The notes under the pieces were generated by a model, which saw only the letters and a program-made list of their open reading frames with translations, searched no databases and was not told the origin of the DNA. From positions 1-32,305 of the forward strand of contig JACRFY010000033.1 of assembly GCA_016212565.1 (NCBI GenBank): DNA of 32,305 nt. The letters run 5' to 3'. Of this stretch, positions 26,201 through 32,305 are shown in pieces (position 1 is the first letter of the stretch; each line of letters starts with the position of its first letter). A program made the translations under genes and the position numbers. Source of the DNA: Magnetospirillum sp. (GTDB lineage: Bacteria > Pseudomonadota > Alphaproteobacteria > Rhodospirillales > Magnetospirillaceae).

Positions 26201-27255
26201 GTGCGGTCGCCGGCATGGACGAGGCGGAACAGGGCGAGCAGGCGGCCCCAGGCGCCCAGACGCTCGTCCATGGTGTCGGGATTGCGGGCGGCATCGTCGA
26301 GCAGCTTGGCGTGCAGGCCGCGCACGGCATAGCCCTGGTCGTAGAAGGCCCGCGCGGTGGCGTCGGTTCGCGAGGGGATGAGGTCGCGGTCCTCGGCATA
26401 GAGCACGAACACCAGCCGCATCAGCACCGTCAGCAGGCCCTCGTAGAGATGGGCCGGGCGGCTTTCCGCCAGGGTTCCGACCAGCTCGGGCTCGGCGGCG
26501 GTCAGGCCGCGCAGCAGCTCGTGCAGCGCCCCCAGCACCTGCTCTGACAGCGCCGTGGAGACGGCGGCCTGGGCCTCGCGGCTGCGGCTCAATAGAGCCG
26601 GCAGGCGGCGGTCCTCGGCGTCGTTGAGCAGGCGGAAGCGGTGCAGCAACAGCTTGAGCCCGCCCAGCATCGCCCGCCCGGCCACCGTCGCCAGCGGGCG
26701 TAGCGGGAAGGCCAGCCAGCCCGAGGTCTCGCCGCGCGGTGCGAACACCAGCCGCAGGGTGCGGTCGCTGATCAGCACGCCGATGCCGACGCCGGTCTCG
26801 CGCAGCAGGCGTTCGAAGCGTTGATGCGCGGTCGCCTCCCAGCCGTCCAGCGCCCCGCGGGTGTCGGGATCGACGCCGTCCGGCTCGATGCGTACCAGCA
26901 TCTGCCAGCCCGCCGCCTGTCCCGCCGCCTTCACCGCCCAATGGGGTTCGAGGGTGGTGTCGTATTCGGGCAGGCGGACCACCAGCTCTTCCGGCAGGTT
27001 CGGGCCGCCGGGGGCACCGGCGACGAACGGTGCAGTCCAGCCGAGGACACGCTCGGCGAAGGCCCAGGGGTCGATCAGCGCCGGTCCCTCGTCATCATCC
27101 GACAAGGTTTCCGCCACCACCGCGTTGTCGAGCTGGGTCTGCAGCGTCGGCGTCAGGCCCAGTTCCTTGATCAGGCTGGGGGCGACCACCAGGCCGACCG
27201 GCTGGACGTGGTCCAGCCATTCGAGATCGGGATCGCGGGAGAGCGGCTCGGCCAT
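23251..27255 (-). CDS. drmMI: DISARM DNA N6-adenine methyltransferase DrmMI
   Basis: 1334 residues from the ATG at 27255, preceded by GGGGTGAG; an in-frame GTG at 27264 overlaps the drmD stop and is an alternative. SAM-binding motif I CDPAMGSGAFLVEA lies at about 568-581 and catalytic motif IV VGNPPFAGK at about 809-817. This is the N-P-P-F amino-methyltransferase type, as in Eco57I-like enzymes. The N-terminal 500 residues are the long helical domain seen in DrmMI and other large RM proteins (SVYETVMGFTVE, SLTAKQQAAIKAAKGEGDL). In class 1 DISARM this protein marks the host DNA and is needed for self/non-self discrimination. It follows drmD directly. Confidence 0.93.
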   Translation of the reverse strand: MAEPLSRDPDLEWLDHVQPVGLVVAPSLIKELGLTPTLQTQLDNAVVAETLSDDDEGPALIDPWAFAERVLGWTAPFVAGAPGGPNLPEELVVRLPEYDTTLEPHWAVKAAGQAAGWQMLVRIEPDGVDPDTRGALDGWEATAHQRFERLLRETGVGIGVLISDRTLRLVFAPRGETSGWLAFPLRPLATVAGRAMLGGLKLLLHRFRLLNDAEDRRLPALLSRSREAQAAVSTALSEQVLGALHELLRGLTAAEPELVGTLAESRPAHLYEGLLTVLMRLVFVLYAEDRDLIPSRTDATARAFYDQGYAVRGLHAKLLDDAARNPDTMDERLGAWGRLLALFRLVHAGDRTGWITGRGGKLFDPDTFAFLEGRADPAERPRIPRVSDGSVLRLLDDLVMLKGERLSYRTLDVEQIGSVYETVMGFTVEVATGPVLAIHAGKNNRTPVFVDLQALAAAKPEERLKHLKEEAKRSSLTAKQQAAIKAAKGEGDLAAALEPLVDERGSPGKRVVPAGTPILQPTDERRRTGSHYTPRSLTEPIVRHALEPAFARLGDDATPEQVLDLKVCDPAMGSGAFLVEACRALAARLVKAWAKWPGTRPAIPTDEDEDLHARRLVAQRCLYGVDKNPMAVDLARLSLWLATLARDHEFTFLDHAMKAGDSLVGLTRAQIAALHWDAGKGLPLFGQLVRERFEAALRGRAEIQNAPDDVARAVQEVRYRQVEQRLDHVRLVGNAIIAAFFSAQKPKDRERQRQEIESWAHGPTDQLWPRLEALEATLQTGRHPITPFHWEIEFPEVFARDNHGFDAIVGNPPFAGKNTIIAGSRDGILDWYQTLHAEAHGNADLVAHFFRRAFGLLRQDGMFGLIATNTIAQGDTRQTGLAAILKAGGTIGHALRRLKWPGEAAVVVSVVHVMKGRALQPVLDGRPVRRISAYLVEGNLDGSPAALAANQGKAFQGSVVLGMGFTFDDEAAAKGTASSLAEMRQLIDKDARNAERIFPFIGNQEITNDPRHAHRRYVIDFADMPLCRDHRERGWLQMAPETQSKNLREGSVPQDYPGPVAEDWPDLIHIVRQMVKPQRDKDNREARRKRWWRFGDRQPGLYRAINRLPTVLAVGAAALTHHAFVRVPANQIFSHKLIILAITSLSGLAVLQARSHELWCTMFGSTRGAADDNTYNPSDVLVNFPFPADFETDSGPEDAGRAYHNHRAQLMIARNEGLTKTYNRFHKRDERSPDIVELRRLHDAMDQAVLGAYGWDDLIPLAVPVFLDESNEDDHKYQGRYFWPAEVRDEVLARLLALNAERHEEELRLGIAPGQGGRRQGNGGNDEEQEGGDE

Positions 27256-27260
27256 ATTTC

Positions 27261-30200
27261 TCACCCCGACGCCGGCCAGAGATAGACCAATCCGACCGCT
27301 TCCAGCCGATCGGCCCGCACCGAATAGGACTCGCGGACACGGGCCGGCTCATCGGCGATTTCGCGTTCGATTTCACCCAGGCGCGACCTCCAGTGGCGGC
27401 GGTCGCGGTCGAGCTGCTTGCGCTCGGTCTCGGCAATGCCGGGCAGCGCGAGCTGGTTGGGGTCGAAGCCGGCTTCCGCCTTGACGATGCGGGCGCGTTG
27501 CGCTTCCAGCAGCTCGGCCAGCGATTTGGCCTCGGCCTCGCCCCGCGCCGCCAACTCACGGGTCACCACGGCAAGCCGTTCCCTGGCCCGACTTTCAAGC
27601 TCGTCGCGCAGGTTCTTGGCGTCGGTCCGCGCCCAGCCCTTGAGCCGCGAGACGATGGCGGCGGGGGCGGCGCGCGCCTCGCGCAGAGCCTGTTCGAGCT
27701 GATCCAGCGTTGTCTCCTCGCCGTGACTGCCCAGCGGGCGCAGCGGCTTGCGATCGCGGCCGGCTTCGGTCCACACCGCGGTCACCGGCACGAACTCCTC
27801 GTGCAGCCGCGCCGCGCCGGGGCCATAGACCGCCAGACGACCGACCATGACGACGCGGGGCTGGGCGCCGGGACCGACCACGACGCACACCCGTTCGAGT
27901 CCCGACTGGAAGCCCTGGGACAGGAAGCGCGACAACAGGCGCCGCACCAGACGGTGTTCGAGATGGACCTGGACCACGTCTGCGGCATCGGTGCCGTCGG
28001 GACGGATGGGCGGCTCGAACGAGATAGCGCGGACGGGCGTGTCGCGGCGCCACTCGGCCAGCCGTTCGCCGCGGCGGCGGCGGCGGGGACGAAGGTCGTC
28101 GAACGCATCGGCCCAACTCGGATCACGGGCGAACACCTCGGCCGCCGGGTCGAAACGGAAGGTCTCGACCCGGCCGACCGGCTCGGCATGGGCCTGGTCG
28201 AGGTCGGACTTGGCCTTGGTCAGCGCAGTCGCCACCACCTGCCTCAGTTCGCGCGGATCGACGCCGACCCGCTCGCGCGAGCGCTCCAGCACCTTGCGCA
28301 GGTCGTCGAGGTCCTTCAGCAGGCGCTGCCGGCGCGCACGGTCCTCGTCGTCCATCTCGGTCTCGGCCACGCCCATGCGACCGTCATTGTCCTCGTCACG
28401 CAGGCGCTGGGCCAGGACCTGGGCATTGCCGCGGGTGATGCCGCTTTCGTGCAGCCGTTCCTCGATGACCCGACCGACCGAGCCGAGCTGGCTGCGGACC
28501 CGTTCAGTCTTCCACACCAGGGCTTCGAGGACGATATCCTCCTCGCGTTGGGCATATTTGAAATAGCGGCAGAACACCTGCTTGGCCGGCTGCAACTTGC
28601 GGTCGATGCGGCCGTTGCGCTGTTCCAGGCGTGACGGGTTCCAGGGTAGGTCGATGTGGACGAGGTCGTGACAGCGGGTTTGCAGGTTGATGCCCTCGCG
28701 TGCGGCGTCGGTGCAGATCAAGATACGCAGCGGCTCGACTGCGGGGTCGGCATTGAAGGCGCGCTTCACGCCCTCGCGACGATCGACGCCGGTGGCGCCG
28801 GTGAAGGTGCCGATGCGTTCGTCGATACGATCGGTGTCGGCCAGAACCTCGCCGAGGCGCCTTTCCAGCCAGCGCCGGGTGTCCTCGTACTCGGTGAAGA
28901 GGATCAGGCGGCGGTGGTTCCACTGATCGCCGTCCAGCATATGCTGGCGAATCCAGCCTGTCAGCCAGGCGATGCGGGTATCGGGCTTGGCGGCATGCTG
29001 CTTGGCAAATGCCAGCATCTCATCGACGGCCGCCAGCTCCGCTTTGATGTCCCCCGCACTGGCACCGGTCACCCCGAGGAGGGTGGCGGCATCGGCGGCG
29101 GCATCATCGTCGGCCGCCAGCTTCGCCTCGATATCGGCCTCGTCGGTTCCGAACGGCAGGTCCTGGTCGGCGGCGGCGATGGGGGCGAAAAGCTGTGCGG
29201 CGGCCTCCGGCACCGCTGTGCCATCCCGCTCGATCGCGGCGTGAAGGCTCTTGCGATGGACCTCGATGGTGCGGGCGAACGCCGCCACCGATGACAGCAG
29301 CCGCTGCTGCAGCCCGATGAACACCAGCTTGGCCTGGTTGGCCTGGTGACGGGGCAGGAGGGCGATGCGCTTGCCGCGAAGCTCACCGTATTCGGCCAGC
29401 ATACGGGCGAGCCGCAATTCGGGCGTGGTCTCGGGCAGGCCGTCGAGGAAGATGGGATCGACGATGCGCTCCGGGAAGGGCTCGCCGATGCGCCGCAGGT
29501 CGGATTTCAGCCGCCGCACCATCACCGGATCAAGGTCGCGCGGACGCACTTCGACGCCACGGGTGAAGCGCTGGGGGTCGAGCATCTCCAGCAGCGCCGA
29601 GAAGCTGTTGGAATGGCCGTTATGCGGGGTGGCGGAGAGGAACAGGCGATGCTCGAAGCGGCCGGCCAGATCGCGCACTGCCTTGGTGAACTGGCTGTCG
29701 ACGGCGTATCGCTGGCCACTGGCGGGGGCAGCGTGGTGCGCCTCGTCGAGGATCAGCAGCGCCCGCGGCCGAAAGGCGCCGAGCAGGTCGCGCAGGCCGG
29801 CGGTATAGGTCTCGTCGGTCAGCAGGCGATGCGAAACGATGAAGCGTGAGCCGGTCGACCAGGGATTGACACCGAAACCCCGCTGCCGACGCATGTCGGC
29901 CAGGCGATCGCGGTCGATGATGATGAAGGAGAGGCCGAACTTGGCCTCCAGTTCATCCTGCCACTGCAGCGTCATCGACGGCGGCGCCGCTACAAGGGCG
30001 AAATCGATGCGGCGACGCAGCAGCAGCTCGCGCAGCACCAGGCCGGCCTCGATGGTCTTGCCCAGGCCCACGTCGTCGGCGATCAGCAGATTGACGCGCG
30101 GCAGGCGCAACGCCTTGCGCAGGGGCAGCAGCTGATAGGCATCGAGCCGGATGCCGGCGCGGAACGGAGCCTGGAACAGATCGCGATCCGCAGCGGTCGC

Positions 30201-30494
30201 CGTGTTCCATTTGAGGGTGCGCAGATAGGCGGCGAAGGTCGCCGCATCGTCGGTACCGTTGGCGGCGATCTCGGCCCAAAGGTCCTCGGACAGTGGGTGC
30301 GCGCCGATCTCGGTCTCCGCCGCCCATGCGACTTCAAGCGCCTCACCCTGCGCATCGTCGGAGATGCAGGAAAGCTTGAGCGCGGTGAGCCCCTCCCCCT
30401 TGTCCTCGATGCCCTCCACTAGCCAGGGCCGGCCACGGACCTCGACGAAATCACCCAGTTCCGGACACGTCTTTGAATTGCTCACGGCCTGCAC
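27261..30494 (-). CDS. drmD: DISARM SNF2-like helicase DrmD
   Basis: 1077 residues. SNF2/SF2 motifs: Walker A IADDVGLGKTIEAGL (138-152), motif Ia LVAAPPSMTLQWQDEL, motif II LILDEAHH (247-254), motif III LFLSATPHNGH (284-294), and motif V/VI DLPWNPSRLEQRNGRIDR (about 600). It has the long C-terminal region characteristic of HepA/DrmD-type proteins. DrmD is the marker of class 1 DISARM. First gene of the operon. The frame opens with GTG at 30494; another GTG at 30485 is possible and no strong ribosome site separates them. The stop touches the start region of drmMI. Confidence 0.92.
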   Translation of the reverse strand: MQAVSNSKTCPELGDFVEVRGRPWLVEGIEDKGEGLTALKLSCISDDAQGEALEVAWAAETEIGAHPLSEDLWAEIAANGTDDAATFAAYLRTLKWNTATAADRDLFQAPFRAGIRLDAYQLLPLRKALRLPRVNLLIADDVGLGKTIEAGLVLRELLLRRRIDFALVAAPPSMTLQWQDELEAKFGLSFIIIDRDRLADMRRQRGFGVNPWSTGSRFIVSHRLLTDETYTAGLRDLLGAFRPRALLILDEAHHAAPASGQRYAVDSQFTKAVRDLAGRFEHRLFLSATPHNGHSNSFSALLEMLDPQRFTRGVEVRPRDLDPVMVRRLKSDLRRIGEPFPERIVDPIFLDGLPETTPELRLARMLAEYGELRGKRIALLPRHQANQAKLVFIGLQQRLLSSVAAFARTIEVHRKSLHAAIERDGTAVPEAAAQLFAPIAAADQDLPFGTDEADIEAKLAADDDAAADAATLLGVTGASAGDIKAELAAVDEMLAFAKQHAAKPDTRIAWLTGWIRQHMLDGDQWNHRRLILFTEYEDTRRWLERRLGEVLADTDRIDERIGTFTGATGVDRREGVKRAFNADPAVEPLRILICTDAAREGINLQTRCHDLVHIDLPWNPSRLEQRNGRIDRKLQPAKQVFCRYFKYAQREEDIVLEALVWKTERVRSQLGSVGRVIEERLHESGITRGNAQVLAQRLRDEDNDGRMGVAETEMDDEDRARRQRLLKDLDDLRKVLERSRERVGVDPRELRQVVATALTKAKSDLDQAHAEPVGRVETFRFDPAAEVFARDPSWADAFDDLRPRRRRRGERLAEWRRDTPVRAISFEPPIRPDGTDAADVVQVHLEHRLVRRLLSRFLSQGFQSGLERVCVVVGPGAQPRVVMVGRLAVYGPGAARLHEEFVPVTAVWTEAGRDRKPLRPLGSHGEETTLDQLEQALREARAAPAAIVSRLKGWARTDAKNLRDELESRARERLAVVTRELAARGEAEAKSLAELLEAQRARIVKAEAGFDPNQLALPGIAETERKQLDRDRRHWRSRLGEIEREIADEPARVRESYSVRADRLEAVGLVYLWPASG

Positions 30495-30656
30495 ACTCGT
30501 TAGGGGATGCGATCATGCCCGAACGGCCGGCGGGATTGAAGGGGATTGGCGCACTATGAGCACATTGAGCGTCAAAACTTTCCCCGTGACAGCGGCGCTC
30601 ATGAATGGGAGTTTCTAGCGACGCGTGCCAGATGGATTTGAACAGGCGGGGTCGAA

Positions 30657-32231
30657 ATGAAGCAGACCATTCAGGCGCAGGAAAAGGAACTGAAGCGCAT
30701 CTTCAGTGACGACTACCTCTTCCGCATCCCCACCTACCAGCGCCCCTATGCCTGGACCAACGAGCAGGCCGGCGATCTGCTCGATGATCTGCTGACCGCC
30801 CTCGGCGATGACGATGGCGAACCCCTTGACGAGGTTGCCCCCTACTTCCTCGGCAGCATCGTCTTGATCAAAGACCCGCTCCGTCCCGAGGCCGACGTGG
30901 TTGACGGCCAGCAGCGCCTGACGACCCTCACCATCTTGATCGCTATACTCAGAGACATGTCTCCCGACCCCACCGCGGCGACGGCATTACATCGTTACAT
31001 CTGCGAAGCCGGTAACAAGTTCGAGGGCACCAAAGACCGCTTCCGCCTCACGCTCAGGGATCGGGACAGCGTCTTCTTCCGGGATCGGCTACAGGAAATG
31101 AACGCCCTTGCCCTCCTGGTGGAGGAAACCGGCTCGCTTTCCGATAGCCAGGAATGCGTCCGCGCCAACGCGCTGCTGTTCAAGCGGCGGCTGGAGGAAA
31201 TGACGCCGGATCGTCGCGACCGCCTCGCCATGTTCCTGGCTCAGCGCTGCTTCCTGGTGGTCGTCTCGGCGTCTGATCGCGAAGCCGCCTAGCGCATCTT
31301 CTCGGTCATGAACTCCCGCGGGCTCGATCTTTCGCCCACCGACATTCTCAAAGCCGAAATCATCGGCGAGTTGCCAGACCCCGAGAAGCCCCGATACACC
31401 GACGTATGGGAGGAAATTGAAGCGGACCTCGGGCGAGAATCGTTCCTCGAGTTGTTCGCCCACATCCGCATGATCTTCGTAAAGGCGAAAGCCAGGCAGT
31501 CGCTGACCCAAGATTTTCGCGCGGGCATCACCAATGCCATCGAGCCCCGTGCGTTTATCGACACAGTGCTGACGCCTCTGTCCGGTGCCTACGAAGTCGT
31601 CAGTAACGCCGCCTACGAGGCGGCCACGTTGGCTGACCAGGTCAATGCCTATCTGCGTTACCTCAATCGCCTCGACAATACCGACTGGGTACCGCCCGCC
31701 ATCAGTTTCGTCAGCCGGCACGGCAAAGACCCCGTACGGCTGCTGGCGTTGATCCGCGACCTTGAACGTCTGGCCTACGCCATGTTCATCGTCCGTGCCA
31801 ACGTCAACGAGCGCATCAGCCGCTACGCCGATGTTCTGCGCGCAATTGAGAAGGGAGACGATCTCACGGCAGAGGCTTCGCCGCTCCAACTAAGCGCCGC
31901 GCAAAAAGCACAGGTACTCGACGCGCTTGACGGCCCCATCTATCCGCTTCTGCGCGTGCGTATGCCATTGTTGCTGCGCCTCGACAGTTTGTTGGCGGAT
32001 GGTGGCGCGATTTATGACCACCGCATCATCAGTATCGAACACGTCCTGCCGCAGACTCCGCCTGATGGAAGCACATGGCTGGAATGGTTTCCGGAGGGGG
32101 AAATGCGAGAGCACTGGGTGCATCGGCTGGCAAATCTTCTGCTGCTGTCGCACCAGAAAAATTCGCCTCTTCGACGTCGGAAGTGGAAATGGGGCGCTTC
32201 CGGCGTGACCGGATCGCCTACCTGCAGCTGA
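30657..32231 (+). pseudogene. DUF262/DUF1524 (GmrSD-like type IV restriction) gene with in-frame amber stop
   Basis: The frame 30657-31292 (211 aa) has the DUF262 N-terminus: FRIPTYQRPYAWTNEQAGDL (about 22-41), FLGSIVLIKD and the nucleotide-site motif VVDGQQRLTTLT (about 81-92). It ends at TAG (31290-31292) inside a conserved stretch: DREAA-stop-RIFSVMNSRGLDLSPTDILKAE, where relatives have Tyr or Phe. The same frame continues (ATG at 31308, no ribosome site) to 32231 and holds the DUF1524 HNH-type motif SIEHVLPQTPP and HRLANLLLLSHQKNS. After that only about 23 atypical residues follow, where the family usually continues longer. GmrSD enzymes cut modified (glucosylated) phage DNA. The gene is probably inactive unless the stop is suppressed. 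It is divergent from drmD. Confidence 0.78.
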
Positions 32232-32305
32232 ATATCCTCTTGTTCGATCAGTTCGCTGGCCATCCCCCCGTCCCGACCTGCCGTCCGGCGGGCCACCGGG
32301 CGGAG
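32232..32305. other. Window edge: nothing recognised
   Basis: The last 74 bases carry no feature I can support. A minus-strand frame beginning near 32296 (MARRTAGRDGGMASELIEQ) might be the start of a gene that runs under the end of the DUF1524 gene, but it shows no recognisable family. Confidence 0.4.

Noticed and set aside
30495-30656. Weak inverted repeat (atgagc...gctcat) between drmD and the GmrSD-like gene as an operator
   Set aside because: Only 6 matching bases separated by 35 bp; such a match is expected by chance, and no clear promoter hexamers frame it.

Overview
The window is GC-rich chromosomal DNA from an alphaproteobacterium, most likely of the Rhodospirillales (Magnetospirillum/Rhodospirillum-like). 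That placement is inference from base composition, from the house-keeping genes (proA, murI, rplM-rpsI, a c2-type cytochrome) and from interspersed palindromic repeats of a type common in alphaproteobacteria. No 16S or other decisive marker is present.

The left part (1-13.8 kb) is mostly core chromosome. It holds proA (cut by the window edge), murI, a secreted cytochrome c, and an envelope or stress operon: a DUF4383 membrane protein, a hypothetical protein, a holin-like membrane protein, and a DUF3618 protein split by an in-frame amber codon. A NhaP2-type K+/H+ antiporter follows, then a HEPN/MNT toxin-antitoxin-like pair, the rplM-rpsI operon with a strong terminator, a stand-alone cyclic-nucleotide-binding protein, a patatin-like phospholipase and a membrane-anchored STAND NTPase with a TPR-like tail. 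Two gaps over 300 bp (1176-1604 and 10927-11274) are filled by palindromic repeats. One 158-bp unit occurs in both gaps, in inverted orientation, at about 95% identity.

The right part (14.0-32.3 kb) looks like a defence island that starts at a tRNA-Leu(CAA) gene. One minus-strand operon (30494 to 14288) encodes a class 1 DISARM anti-phage system: DrmD (SNF2-like helicase), DrmMI (N6-adenine methyltransferase), DrmA (helicase) and DrmB (DUF1998). The core is split by four extra genes between drmMI and drmA: a 126-aa protein of unknown function, an ImmA/IrrE-type zinc peptidase, an XRE-ImmA/IrrE regulator-peptidase, and a PIN-like putative nuclease. Most junctions are ATGA overlaps or gaps of a few bases, so the insert is wired into the operon. 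The one larger gap (65 bp) carries a candidate internal promoter and operator. No drmC is present; drmB ends about 200 bp from the tRNA.

Head-to-head with drmD is a DUF262/DUF1524 (GmrSD-like type IV restriction) gene interrupted by an in-frame TAG and ending in a C-terminus that does not look canonical. The accessory repertoire is therefore DISARM plus its nested peptidase/PIN module, a probably inactive GmrSD-like nuclease, the STAND NTPase and the HEPN/MNT pair. The points most worth following up are the four-gene insert in DISARM, the two amber-split genes and the glutamate racemase whose first catalytic cysteine position is aspartate.
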